Source: Flavobacteriales bacterium UBA5869
GTDB taxonomy: Bacteria > Bacteroidota > Bacteroidia > Flavobacteriales_D > Crocinitomicaceae
DNA length: 18,139 bases
Assembly: GCA_002432565.1 (NCBI GenBank)
Contig: DJFP01000086.1
Location: 1-18,139, forward strand
Direction: 5' to 3'
Made by a program: the position numbers and the translations under genes. The notes beneath the pieces were generated by a model, which made no database searches, was not told the DNA's origin, and saw only the letters and a program-made list of their open reading frames with translations. Shown here in pieces: positions 1-7,876 of the stretch. Each line of letters opens with the position of its first letter. The first letter of the stretch is position 1.

Positions 1-681
1 ACGGTCAGCACGTAAATCCTCATCACGGAAACATTTCACGATCTGGTAGTATCGGTCGAAACCGGAAACCATCAACAACTGCTTGAAAGTTTGCGGAGAT
101 TGAGGCAAAGCATAAAATTCGCCCTGGTTCATTCTGCTTGGAACTACGAAATCACGCGCACCTTCCGGAGTTGATTTGATCAAATAAGGAGTTTCTACAT
201 CCAAAAATCCTTTAGAATCCAAATACTTGCGGGTTTCCAATGCTACGTGGTTACGTAAACGCAATTTCTGCTGCACCGGGTTTCTTCTTAAGTCCAGGTA
301 CCGGTATTGTGCACGTAATTCTTCACCACCGTCCGTTTCGTCTTCGATCGTGAACGGAGGCGTTTTGGCAGCGTTCAATAAGTTCAGTTCCGAAACCTTA
401 ATTTCGATTTCTCCGGTTGGCAAGTTCGCATTTTTGCTGCTTCGCTCGATAACCAGACCTTTTACCTGGATCACGAACTCACGTCCCAATTTTCTAGCCT
501 GCAGGCACAAATCACTATTTTCTTCCAGATTGAACGCCAATTGAGTGATTCCATAGCGGTCACGTAAATCAACAAAGGTCATTCCTCCAAGATCCCTGGA
601 TTTTTGCACCCATCCTGCTAATGTTACTTCCTGTCCGATATGCGTGGCGCGCAATTCGCCGTTTGTGTGTGATCTGTACAT
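1..681 (-). CDS. aspS: Aspartyl-tRNA synthetase, N-terminal part (3' end outside window)
   Basis: Charges tRNA-Asp with aspartate in the cytoplasm. The reading frame starts at ATG 681-679 and runs open off the left edge, giving 227 residues of an enzyme usually near 585. Residues 1 to about 105 form the anticodon-binding OB fold ([20 protein letters not shown]). The class II catalytic core then begins ([39 protein letters not shown]) and the fragment ends inside motif 2 ([10 protein letters not shown]). The translated protein matches the bacterial AspRS family throughout, with no frameshift. Leu31 and Lys83 align with E. coli Leu30 and Lys81, residues associated with discriminating enzymes. 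A -7 promoter box lies 18 bases upstream of the ATG. It is divergent from the barrel gene at 896. Identity is very secure; discrimination is inference. Confidence 0.97.
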   Translation of the reverse strand, partial: MYRSHTNGELRATHIGQEVTLAGWVQKSRDLGGMTFVDLRDRYGITQLAFNLEENSDLCLQARKLGREFVIQVKGLVIERSSKNANLPTGEIEIKVSELNLLNAAKTPPFTIEDETDGGEELRAQYRYLDLRRNPVQQKLRLRNHVALETRKYLDSKGFLDVETPYLIKSTPEGARDFVVPSRMNQGEFYALPQSPQTFKQLLMVSGFDRYYQIVKCFRDEDLRADR

Positions 682-699
682 GTACTTGAAATTGAATTG

Positions 700-707
700 C
701 AAAATTA
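700..707 (-). promoter_or_regulatory. Candidate -7 promoter box for aspS
   Basis: On the minus strand this reads TAATTTTG, an exact match to the Bacteroidota -7 consensus TAnnTTTG. It ends 18 bases before the aspS ATG, which would give a leader of roughly 12 to 15 bases. I see no TTTG -33 element at the usual 17-23 base spacing, so this is a half-site and moderate evidence only. Confidence 0.5.
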
Positions 708-811
708 ACGATTGTCGAAGTTTTTGCAGATACTTTTCCTAAAAAATATGTAAACATAATCCACTGATAAATAAGTAGTTAAAAAATAATTTAATTTTTT
801 TTTGCAAGAGC

Positions 812-838
812 TGTAACAAAATAAAGCCTGACGGGGTC
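812..838 (+). promoter_or_regulatory. Possible ECF-sigma promoter for the barrel gene
   Basis: The 682-895 spacer is AT-rich and has no clean TAnnTTTG on the plus strand. It does hold TGTAAC (812-817) and, 17 bases on, GGTC (835-838). This resembles the GTAAC / CGTC pattern of ECF (extracytoplasmic function) sigma promoters in Bacteroidota, although the -10 is one base off CGTC. An ECF promoter would suit an outer-membrane protein gene. The next 57 bases up to the ATG at 896 would be the leader. Suggestive only. Confidence 0.3.
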
Positions 839-895
839 ATATGTTCGAAAAGCCCGAAGGACTTAACGAATTAGAAAACAATAAAATTTAGAAAT

Positions 896-1699
896 ATGAG
901 AACTGGTTTATTTATCACATTTATTTTCTTCTTGTTTGGTTACGCAAACGGACAGGAGGACCCGGATACAACGACAATCCGAATGAAAGAGAAAAAAATC
1001 CTCATCATTAATAATGATGGTGGTGAAGATGGAGACAACGACACCATTGATGCAGCACCGGACCATAAAACCCTGAAACATTTTGAGGCGCATTGGGCGG
1101 GAGTTGAGTTTGGACCGACAATCTTGTTGAATAGTGCTATGAAAAGCAGCTTCCCGAATGACAAACAATGGGAAAATGATCCTGGCAAATCATTCAGTTG
1201 GAATTTCAACTTCGCAGAATACAAATTCAAGATTTACAAGAACTACATCGGGTTGACTACCGGGTTAGGACTTAACTGGACACAGATCGGGTTAAAGAAC
1301 AATTTACTGTTCGCGAATTCTGATTCTCTTTGGACAATTAAAGATACCGTCAATGATTACCAAAAGAACAAACTGCGCGCAGTTTACTTAACAGCTCCGT
1401 TGATGCTTGAGTTCTGTACAAGTGCAGATTCTGACAAAGGGTTTTACCTGGCGGCAGGTGTGATCGGGGGAGTTCGTATCGGATCTAGTACCAAACAAGT
1501 GATTGAAGAAGACAAAACGAAACATCGTACTAAAACAAAAGGAGTTTACGGGTTGAATGCATTCCGTTTGGATGCAGCTGTAAAATTAGGATACAAAGAT
1601 ATCGGGGTGTTTGCAAATTATAACTTACTGCCTCTTTTCGATACCGACAAAACGGTCGGAGTTTACCCACTAACATTTGGTTTAACAGTCAATTTTTAG
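896..1699 (+). CDS. PorT-like outer-membrane beta-barrel protein
   Basis: A secreted protein of 267 residues. Residues 1-20 form a signal peptide (MRTGLFITFIFFLFGYANGQ). They are followed by an acidic, low-complexity linker (about 21-60, with DGGEDGDND). From about residue 65 there are alternating amphipathic strands typical of the small PorT / OMP_b-brl_2 barrels of Bacteroidota: AGVEFGPTILLN, the GLTTGLGLNWTQIGL segment, and FYLAAGVIGGVRIG. The chain ends in an aromatic residue (TVNF), the usual outer-membrane barrel signature. ATG 896 is chosen because it places the signal peptide at the very N-terminus. The gene is monocistronic, with a strong terminator about 30 bases after the stop. No enzymatic motif is visible; the role could be structural or in adhesion or secretion. 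The barrel class is fairly secure, the function unknown. Confidence 0.8.
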   Translation: MRTGLFITFIFFLFGYANGQEDPDTTTIRMKEKKILIINNDGGEDGDNDTIDAAPDHKTLKHFEAHWAGVEFGPTILLNSAMKSSFPNDKQWENDPGKSFSWNFNFAEYKFKIYKNYIGLTTGLGLNWTQIGLKNNLLFANSDSLWTIKDTVNDYQKNKLRAVYLTAPLMLEFCTSADSDKGFYLAAGVIGGVRIGSSTKQVIEEDKTKHRTKTKGVYGLNAFRLDAAVKLGYKDIGVFANYNLLPLFDTDKTVGVYPLTFGLTVNF

Positions 1700-1729
1700 T
1701 GATTTCACATCATAAGTAACAAAGCGGAG

Positions 1730-1763
1730 AAAGGGAGGTTGATTTTAACCTCCTTTTCTTTTT
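1730..1763 (+). terminator. Rho-independent terminator of the barrel gene
   Basis: The stem is AAAGGGAGGTT (1730-1740) pairing with AACCTCCTTTT (1747-1757), 11 pairs including one G-U, around a 6-base loop GATTTT. A T-rich run follows (TTTTCTTTTTC). It lies 30 bases after the stop codon and before the promoter of the next gene. Confidence 0.88.
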
Positions 1764-1792
1764 CTATAAAACCAGTTTCAGACCTTTTTTGC

Positions 1793-1800
1793 TAACTTTG
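1793..1800 (+). promoter_or_regulatory. Candidate -7 promoter box; decides the start of the TPR/kinase-like gene
   Basis: TAACTTTG matches TAnnTTTG exactly and lies 12 bases before ATG 1813. The open frame extends upstream to a TTG at 1789, but that would put the promoter inside the coding sequence and move the signal peptide away from the N-terminus. The box therefore supports ATG 1813. No clear -33 element is seen. Confidence 0.55.
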
Positions 1801-1812
1801 AGCAAGAACTCT

Positions 1813-3714
1813 ATGAAACGTTTAATATTCTGTCTGGTATTTATAGGTTTTGCCGAATCCCTTCAGGCACAATCGAATTGCTCATGTGAATCGATGCAGG
1901 AGTTTATTGTGCAGCGCGATATGGACAGTACAGCGGTTCACAAACCATTCAGTCTTTGGAAATTTGCCAAAAAACTGGAAAAGGATAAGAATCCGAGATG
2001 CCAGGCTTTTTCGTTCCAGTTGAAAGCACAGGTTCAGATCAGGAACGGACAGTTTGATGACGCCCAAAAGAGCCTCGACCGCGAAAAATTCATCCTGGAC
2101 AGTATTCGTTGTAAGTCAAGTTCTTATGTAGAGCATAATCTCACACTCGGTGAACTTCTAATGCTCCAGGGAGATTATGCCGGTTCGATAGATGCTTATT
2201 CGAAAACAATACGAATTTTGCAGAAATCCGGAAATAATACCATGCTTGCCCGGGCTTATTTGGGCCTTTCCGGTAGTTATGGGAGATCCAAAGACAAGGA
2301 AAAAGCAAAATACTACGCAAATTTGGCTTATCCGATCGTACGTGTTTTATCAGACAACGAGGCAAAAATAGATCTGCTGACACAATTATCTTCCAGGTAT
2401 TACAAATTGTACCAGCTGGAAAAAGATAAATCCTACCTGGATTCGGCATTGAATACGGTTTCCTTTTCATACGTGCTCGCAAAGAAGATCCAGTATTCGG
2501 AAAGTTACCTGCAGATTTACAATTTGTTTGAGGATCATGCTTATTACAACCGTAATTTCCGATTGGCCCTTAAATACCTGGATAGCGCCCTGATGCAGAC
2601 CAATCCGGGATATCACTGGAAGGAACGCGGAGCAATTTATGGGGATATTTCCGATATCTACCTGGAATTGAAACGATACGATAAAGCATATCAATTCGCT
2701 GATTCTAATCTCGTTTACGCACAAAAGATCGGTGACCCGTATGACGTTACGAATGCACTTGAATTACTTTACAACTGTGCAAAACTCAGCGGGGAATACG
2801 AACGCGCACTGGTTGTCTATGAGGATCTGTCTAAAATGAAGGACAGTGTTTTGAAGATCCAGAATGATCGTGCTTACAGTCAGCTGGCAGAAAAATACCA
2901 CCGTGTCCGAAAGGAAAAATCAGATGCTGAATACGAACAGGATAAACGGTTGTTGCAACAGCAGCAGCAAATCGGACATTTGAAATGGCGCCTGATCCTA
3001 GTAGGAAGTATCATTTTTGCATTGCTTGCGGCTTATGTGCTCATGGTTTTCAGACAAAAGTCGATCAAACAGAAGCAAAAAAGACTGGAAATCCAGCAGC
3101 GTCTCAACAGGGCAAGAATCAACCCGGATTTTATTTTTAATGCGTTGAACCAGCTGCAAAATGCAGAACTAAGCCAGGGAGCAGATTATAAAAAGAAAAT
3201 CCAGTCGTTCTCAAAATTGCTGAAACAGGTATTGGACAGCACGCATGATGATTTCATGACGCTGGACCGGGAAATTGAGTTCCTGACCTTCTACCTGACT
3301 TTGCAGAGAGACCGCTCTAAGCAGGCTTTTAATTTCTCTTTCGAGGTAGATGAAAACCTGGATCCTTCCAATGTCTGTCTGCCGACCATGATCCTGCAGC
3401 CATTTGTTGAAAGTACCGTTCTGGAAGGTTTTTCCAATCTGAACAAAGTGGGAGAGTTAACAATCCGATTCAAATTGAAAGGATTGAATGAATTGGCAAT
3501 CGTTATCGAAGATAATGGAAAAGGACTCAAAGCAATTGATTCTTCCAGGGCTTCGGAAATTATTAACGATCGTTTATACCTGTTGAATAAACTCAACAAA
3601 ACAAGTTCTTCTTACCTGATCCGCGAAAGATCAAGCGGGGGTGTTTCCGTAGAGATATTTATTCCGCTTATCACCAAAGCATATGCAGAAGAACTCAAGA
3701 AGGAAGGCTTCTAA
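1813..3714 (+). CDS. TPR-containing LytS-type sensor kinase-like protein, probable pseudokinase
   Basis: An inner-membrane sensor-like protein of 633 residues. A signal peptide (MKRLIFCLVFIGFAESLQAQ) leads into a periplasmic region of degenerate tetratricopeptide repeats (about 35-370), with Tyr/Ala helical pairs such as GDYAGSIDAYSKTIRIL. A Gln-rich coiled coil and one membrane span (about 392-414) follow. The cytoplasmic part (about 425-630) has the LytS/YehU layout: an H-box-like segment, an N-box-like segment, DNGKG (567-571) and a GG-containing terminal strand. Two critical residues are missing. The phosphoacceptor motif NPHFLFN is NPDFIFN (Asp439), and the N-box VENA is VEST (Ser534). 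Autophosphorylation by the normal route therefore looks impossible, although part of the nucleotide pocket remains. No response regulator is adjacent. ATG 1813 is chosen over TTG 1789 because of the signal peptide and promoter position. The gene is intact. Confidence 0.85.
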   Translation: MKRLIFCLVFIGFAESLQAQSNCSCESMQEFIVQRDMDSTAVHKPFSLWKFAKKLEKDKNPRCQAFSFQLKAQVQIRNGQFDDAQKSLDREKFILDSIRCKSSSYVEHNLTLGELLMLQGDYAGSIDAYSKTIRILQKSGNNTMLARAYLGLSGSYGRSKDKEKAKYYANLAYPIVRVLSDNEAKIDLLTQLSSRYYKLYQLEKDKSYLDSALNTVSFSYVLAKKIQYSESYLQIYNLFEDHAYYNRNFRLALKYLDSALMQTNPGYHWKERGAIYGDISDIYLELKRYDKAYQFADSNLVYAQKIGDPYDVTNALELLYNCAKLSGEYERALVVYEDLSKMKDSVLKIQNDRAYSQLAEKYHRVRKEKSDAEYEQDKRLLQQQQQIGHLKWRLILVGSIIFALLAAYVLMVFRQKSIKQKQKRLEIQQRLNRARINPDFIFNALNQLQNAELSQGADYKKKIQSFSKLLKQVLDSTHDDFMTLDREIEFLTFYLTLQRDRSKQAFNFSFEVDENLDPSNVCLPTMILQPFVESTVLEGFSNLNKVGELTIRFKLKGLNELAIVIEDNGKGLKAIDSSRASEIINDRLYLLNKLNKTSSSYLIRERSSGGVSVEIFIPLITKAYAEELKKEGF

Positions 3715-3730
3715 TTGGGGAGCCAAGCGC

Positions 3731-3815
3731 TAAGACTTATGGAGTCAAGACTGAAAATTGCTTGGATATCCACCTAGTTTGTCTTGATTCATGACTCTAA
3801 AAGTCCTGACTCTGA
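3731..3815. repeat. Imperfect inverted repeat rich in GACTC/GAGTC between convergent genes
   Basis: The left arm (3731-3751, AAGACTTATGGAGTCAAGAC core) is matched in reverse complement by the right arm (3781-3815, GTCTTGATTCATGACTC, then AAGTCCTGACTCT), with small insertions. The centre is about 30 bases long. Within the right arm the GACTC word recurs at short spacing (3793-3797, 3808-3812, with AAGTC between). It fills most of the 106-base gap between the stop codons at 3714 and 3821. It could serve as a bidirectional terminator or be a copy of an intergenic repeat family. There is no good U-tract on either side, so I call it a repeat rather than a terminator. Confidence 0.5.
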
Positions 3816-3820
3816 AAAGT

Positions 3821-5920
3821 TTAATATCCCAGATTTTCAATTAATTGGTGGTAATAACTCTGCAGTTCGACTTGTGACCGGATCACTGCTTCATTTCCTG
3901 TTGCTTCTTTATAAGCGTTTTTCTGGTATTTATCTATGATCCGTGCTTTTTCACGGTCTCCCCATTGAAAGGAGAAGACCAAATCTATGAGTTTTTTGAT
4001 CTCCTCGTCGTAAACAGAAACACCCACTTCGATGCGTTTATCCAGGTTTCGTTCCATCCAGTCTCCCGAAGTGATAAAATGCAGGGGCTTGTCATTATTC
4101 CCGAACACCAGGAAACGTGTATGTTCCAAAAATCGGTCTACAATACTTAAGATTTCGATGTTTTGGCTCAGGCCTTTAATTCCCGGCACCAGGCAGCAAA
4201 TACCGCGTACCATCATTTTGATTTTGACACCATGTTGAGATGCTTCATACAATTTGTCGATCATTTGCTGGTCAACCAGGTTATTGATCTTGATGTGAAT
4301 GAATGCCGGCAAACCTTTTTTGGCGTTTTTGGTTTCATTCTCGATGAGGGCTATGTATTTCTTTCGTGCATTGACCGGGGAAACAATCAGTGTTTTGAAA
4401 TGATAATGGTGCAATGGGTGCTCCATCATATGGAAAACTTCATGCACTTCCTCTGCAATTTTCTTATTAACGGTAATCAAACCCATATCAGTGTAGATCT
4501 GGGCTGTTCGTTCGTTGAAGTTCCCCGTACCGATATAGGTGATAAGCTGCTCTTTCTTATCCGTGATCCGCTTAATTTGGATTAGTTTGGAATGGATTTT
4601 CAGGTCTTCCGGGCCATGGAGCACCTTTGCACCTTCTTCCCGCATTCTTTCTGACCAAAACAAGTTGTTCTCTTCATCAAAACGGGCCTGCAGTTCCAAA
4701 ACAACTGTTACGTCTTTTCCGTTTCTCACCGCATTTACCAGCGCATTCATGACTTGCGAGTTTTTGGCAACCCTGTAAATGTTGATCTTGATGGAAACAA
4801 CCTTAGGATCGATAGCTGCTTCGCGCAGTAAATCCACTACATGGTCAAAACGGTGATAAGGATAATGCAGCAGCACATCTTTTTCGAGAATGACTTTGAT
4901 CAGGCTATGTTGTTTGTGAAAACTCGGGTTATCCACAGCCTTATAGGGAGCATATATAAATTCCTTATTCCCAAAATCTGGGAACTTCATGAAATCCTTG
5001 AAATTATGGTATTTCCCACCTGCAATGGTGTTTATTCCCAAAGTCAGGTTCAGGCTTCGGATCAGCATCTCCAGTAAATCCTGCGGCATCCGGTGATCAT
5101 AAACCATACGAACGGGTTCCCCTTTTTTGCGTTGTTTGATACTCTTCTCCATTTTTTCAATGAAAGACATCGAAACGTCATCGTCCAGGTTCAATTCGGC
5201 GTCGCGCGTAAACTTGAACGTAAATGCCTCAATGGTGTCAAAAGAGAAGATCGGGAAGATATCCGCCAAATGGAGACGGATAATGTCATCGATCAAAATT
5301 ACCCCTTTTCCTTTTTCGGATTCCAGGATGTAGAACCGGGAAACACGGTTGGGAATTTCTATGAGTGCAAAGCGTGCTTTTCTTTTATAATCCCATTCCA
5401 TGCGCACTGCCAGGTAGATAGCTTTGTCACGCAGTCTCGGAAATGGCATTTTTTTGTCAATCAATACGGGAACAATGTCGTGAATGACCGAAGAAAAGAA
5501 ATAATTTTTAAGTTCCTCTTTTTGTTTATCGTTTACGGTTATTTCATCGTAATGCCTGATCCCTTTCAGTTTTAACTTATGGAGAATTGAGGCATAGGCA
5601 TGTTCGAATTTCCGCTGCTGCTTGATCACCACATTGCGGATTTCTTCATACAATTCCTCGGCCGTTCCTTTGTAACCTTCTACTTTTTGATCATCGAGCT
5701 GAATCATGCGTTTTACGTTCGCGACCCTTACTCGGTAGAATTCATCCAGGTTATTGGAATAGATACCCAAAAAACGCAGTCTTTCCACTAGCGGGACTTC
5801 ATCGTCCAGGGCTTCCTGCAATACCCGGTCGTTAAAAGCGAGCCAGCTTAATTCACGGTTGAAATATTTTGCATTATGCGTTTTTTGTTTTGAAGAACCG
5901 GTTTCCAGACTTTTTACCAT
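3821..5920 (-). CDS. ppk1: Polyphosphate kinase 1
   Basis: Reversibly transfers the gamma phosphate of ATP to inorganic polyphosphate; usually membrane-associated. Its 699 residues are the normal family length. The N-terminal domain is recognised by YFNRELSWLAFNDRVLQEA and NNLDEFYRVRV. The head domain follows, then the two phospholipase-D-like catalytic domains. The autophosphorylated histidine is His443 in KIHSKL (E. coli His435), and the second catalytic histidine is His600 in EHTRFLVFGN. IGTGNFNERTAQIYTD and the GDWMERNLDKRIEV segment are family hallmarks. ATG 5920 is the only sensible start and has a -7 box 19 bases upstream. The gene is a single transcription unit between a terminator at 5998-6031 and the convergent repeat region. 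No exopolyphosphatase or phosphate-uptake gene is adjacent. Confidence 0.98.
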   Translation of the reverse strand: MVKSLETGSSKQKTHNAKYFNRELSWLAFNDRVLQEALDDEVPLVERLRFLGIYSNNLDEFYRVRVANVKRMIQLDDQKVEGYKGTAEELYEEIRNVVIKQQRKFEHAYASILHKLKLKGIRHYDEITVNDKQKEELKNYFFSSVIHDIVPVLIDKKMPFPRLRDKAIYLAVRMEWDYKRKARFALIEIPNRVSRFYILESEKGKGVILIDDIIRLHLADIFPIFSFDTIEAFTFKFTRDAELNLDDDVSMSFIEKMEKSIKQRKKGEPVRMVYDHRMPQDLLEMLIRSLNLTLGINTIAGGKYHNFKDFMKFPDFGNKEFIYAPYKAVDNPSFHKQHSLIKVILEKDVLLHYPYHRFDHVVDLLREAAIDPKVVSIKINIYRVAKNSQVMNALVNAVRNGKDVTVVLELQARFDEENNLFWSERMREEGAKVLHGPEDLKIHSKLIQIKRITDKKEQLITYIGTGNFNERTAQIYTDMGLITVNKKIAEEVHEVFHMMEHPLHHYHFKTLIVSPVNARKKYIALIENETKNAKKGLPAFIHIKINNLVDQQMIDKLYEASQHGVKIKMMVRGICCLVPGIKGLSQNIEILSIVDRFLEHTRFLVFGNNDKPLHFITSGDWMERNLDKRIEVGVSVYDEEIKKLIDLVFSFQWGDREKARIIDKYQKNAYKEATGNEAVIRSQVELQSYYHQLIENLGY

Positions 5921-5939
5921 GGATTTATTATAAAAGCGA

Positions 5940-5947
5940 CAAACTTA
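5940..5947 (-). promoter_or_regulatory. Candidate -7 promoter box for ppk1
   Basis: On the minus strand this reads TAAGTTTG, an exact TAnnTTTG match, ending 19 bases before the ppk1 ATG. It lies downstream of the terminator of the preceding gene, where a new promoter is required. No TTTG -33 element is seen at the expected distance. Confidence 0.55.
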
Positions 5948-5997
5948 ACAGGTTGGATTTGATTCTAAGTTAAGAAATTTTTCAGATTTTGTTAAGG

Positions 5998-6031
5998 CAA
6001 TAAAAAAGGCAATCCGCCTTGGACTGCCTTT
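5998..6031 (-). terminator. Rho-independent terminator of the solute-binding protein gene
   Basis: On the minus strand the stem AAAGGCAGTCC (6031-6021) pairs with GGATTGCCTTT (6015-6005), 11 pairs with one G-U, around loop AAGGC. A run of T residues (TTTTTTATT) follows. The G-U pair forms only in the minus-strand RNA, which agrees with minus-strand use. It starts 33 bases after the stop codon at 6064. Confidence 0.88.
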
Positions 6032-6063
6032 AACTTTTTGCAAGCTGAGAGTTAGTTAAAAAT

Positions 6064-7782
6064 TTAATTTGAACCCTTTGGTTCTTTTATAAATATACTT
6101 GAAAAATCTAAATTTTCCAAAGAATTTGTTTTAAAATTTCGAATGCGCGAGTTGATCATCGTGATAAAGTCATCATTTACAAGAGGAATGACTACTGCAT
6201 CATCTACAATTTGCTGATCACATTCGACCATAATGTCCGTGCGTTTTTTAGGATCCAGTTCTTTGTTGAGACGAACATACAAATCATCGAATTTGGCATT
6301 TCTGTACTTGAACGGATTCATAAATTCGGAATTCAGGTTGGCATACTTTCCATAGAAAATGCTCAGGAAGCTCTCTCCGTCCGGGTAATCGGCAATCCAA
6401 CCGGAAACCCAAAGACTGGCTTTACCGGATTTTACATATTCATTGCGCTTTTCGAAATTAACTAATTCAACAGTAGTTACAATTCCGAGATTTTCCCTCA
6501 ATTGTTTCGATATCCCTTTTGCCAGCAAATGATTTGCGGCATCTTTGTTTCCGCTTACATAAATTACCAGTTGAGGGAATCCATTCCCATTAGCATAGCC
6601 TGCCTTGGCAAGCAGGGCATTTGCCTTGTTTAGATTAAAGTCCGGTCCTTTTACACGGCTTGCGGGAAAGAATTCGGTATTTGGGATGAATCCGTTGGAA
6701 ACCGGGTAACCTTCGCCTTGTAAGGTGTGGTTCACCAGACTTTCACGATCTATTGCATGGTTGATAGCTTTTCTTACGAGTACGTCCTTTAGAACGGGGT
6801 TTTGCTGAGACATACCCAAAAACGTTACCGAGAATGACTGTTTGGAGTCTACTTTGTGCTTGACCGTTTTTCCTTCCTGGGCTTCCTGCAGGGAACCAAG
6901 GATATTGTCGACTTCTTCAGTAGGGATCTCCAATACCAGGTCAATTTTTCGTTCTCTGAATGCAATCAGCTCACTGCGTTTATTTTTGGTATAGCTCAAT
7001 TCGATAGCGGCCAGGAAAGGAAGTTGGTTCCCGAATTGGTCTTTTGCCCAATAATTGGGATTTCTTTTCAGCTTCAGACCTTTATTAGAGAATTCTTCCA
7101 ACATAAAAGGTCCCGTTCCAACAGGATGGTTTTTGATATCTTCCTTGTAGAAATCATACGCTTCTTTTGGAAAAATCCCAAAACCCGAATAAGTCAATAG
7201 TTTATCAAAACCGGCAAAGGCTTCTACCAGGCTAATTTGAACCTTGTAGCGGTCAAGTACTTTAATCCCGGAAACTCCGCCCGCTTTAAATTGTGTTTTT
7301 GTCGCTTTGTTGAATTCGGAAGCACCAACTACACGATCGTTGAGCATGAAGCTGATCTCGTTTAATTTCAAACCGCTGCAAGACATATCCAGTGTGAACT
7401 TAACATCCTCTGCGGTAAGTTCTCTTCCCTCGCCGTCCAGGCATTCATCCGGGTGGAAATAGATCCCTTTTCGGATATTTAAGGTGTAAGATTTCCCGTC
7501 AGGAGAAACCGTAAAGCTTTCGGCAACCGATGGAATTACTTTTGTTCCGGACGCATCCAGGCGCAGGATCGGGTCAAAGATCTGGGATGTAATTCGCTGG
7601 ATGTATAGAGTCGTGGCTTGAAGCGGAAGAATTGTTTCGATCTTTTCGGAAGACATGAACCGGAAAGTTCCTCCGTACTTTGCGCCACCTATTGCTTTCA
7701 GGTTTTCAACATTCACAGAGTCATCCGAGCAGCCGGCAAATCCGACAGCAATCATGGAAATAAGAACGAACTGTTTAAACAT
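6064..7782 (-). CDS. ABC-type peptide/oligopeptide solute-binding lipoprotein (SBP family 5)
   Basis: Predicted periplasmic or surface-anchored binding protein for peptides or similar ligands, 572 residues. A lipoprotein signal peptide ends in the lipobox FAGC, with lipidated Cys18 followed by SDD. The mature part has SBP_bac_5 features: YGGTFRF near the start, QIFDPILRLDASG, LAESF-like VAESFTVSPDGKSYT, FTLD, HPVGTGPFMLEEF and RNPNYWAKD, VRKAINHAIDRESLV and GWIADYPDGESFLSIF. These place it with DppA/OppA-type proteins. No permease or ATPase gene lies next to it, so its transporter must be encoded elsewhere, or it acts in another way. It has a candidate promoter 24 bases upstream and its own terminator, so it is monocistronic. 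The ligand cannot be deduced. Family secure, substrate open. Confidence 0.93.
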   Translation of the reverse strand: MFKQFVLISMIAVGFAGCSDDSVNVENLKAIGGAKYGGTFRFMSSEKIETILPLQATTLYIQRITSQIFDPILRLDASGTKVIPSVAESFTVSPDGKSYTLNIRKGIYFHPDECLDGEGRELTAEDVKFTLDMSCSGLKLNEISFMLNDRVVGASEFNKATKTQFKAGGVSGIKVLDRYKVQISLVEAFAGFDKLLTYSGFGIFPKEAYDFYKEDIKNHPVGTGPFMLEEFSNKGLKLKRNPNYWAKDQFGNQLPFLAAIELSYTKNKRSELIAFRERKIDLVLEIPTEEVDNILGSLQEAQEGKTVKHKVDSKQSFSVTFLGMSQQNPVLKDVLVRKAINHAIDRESLVNHTLQGEGYPVSNGFIPNTEFFPASRVKGPDFNLNKANALLAKAGYANGNGFPQLVIYVSGNKDAANHLLAKGISKQLRENLGIVTTVELVNFEKRNEYVKSGKASLWVSGWIADYPDGESFLSIFYGKYANLNSEFMNPFKYRNAKFDDLYVRLNKELDPKKRTDIMVECDQQIVDDAVVIPLVNDDFITMINSRIRNFKTNSLENLDFSSIFIKEPKGSN

Positions 7783-7806
7783 AGTAAGCGCGTTGCAGTG
7801 TTTTTA

Positions 7807-7814
7807 CAAAAATA
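7807..7814 (-). promoter_or_regulatory. Candidate -7 promoter box for the solute-binding protein gene
   Basis: On the minus strand this reads TATTTTTG, matching TAnnTTTG, 24 bases before the ATG at 7782. There is no -33 TTTG at the standard spacing. It lies just downstream of the trpS terminator in the minus-strand direction. Confidence 0.45.
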
Positions 7815-7876
7815 ACATTTAAAACAAATGTTAGTGGTTTTGAAGGAAATACACCAGAATTTTAGTCCCTTCCTTC

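Noticed and set aside
227..544. 105-codon open frame on the plus strand
   Set aside because: Antisense to aspS, which is read through without interruption on the minus strand.
569..757. 62-codon minus-strand frame spanning the aspS start
   Set aside because: It overlaps the real aspS N-terminus in another frame and contains the aspS promoter box.
682..895. Riboswitch or small RNA in the aspS/barrel spacer
   Set aside because: Only a short TTCG...CGAA pairing is seen; no conserved riboswitch core or terminator structure is recognisable.
1789..1812. TTG-initiated extension of the TPR/kinase-like gene
   Set aside because: It would contain the promoter box and displace the signal peptide; ATG 1813 explains both.
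2141..2482. 113-codon open frame on the minus strand
   Set aside because: Opposite the TPR region of the sensor-like gene; odd composition and no supporting start signals.
2953..2972. CAG/CAA-rich stretch as a microsatellite
   Set aside because: Only about six glutamine codons inside a coiled-coil-like segment; too short to be called a repeat locus.
4163..4585. 140-codon open frame on the plus strand
   Set aside because: Also antisense to the catalytic part of ppk1; its composition reflects the complementary coding strand.
5093..5575. 160-codon open frame on the plus strand
   Set aside because: It lies entirely opposite ppk1, whose protein is full length and strongly conserved. The antisense translation has no recognisable domain and no promoter box before it.
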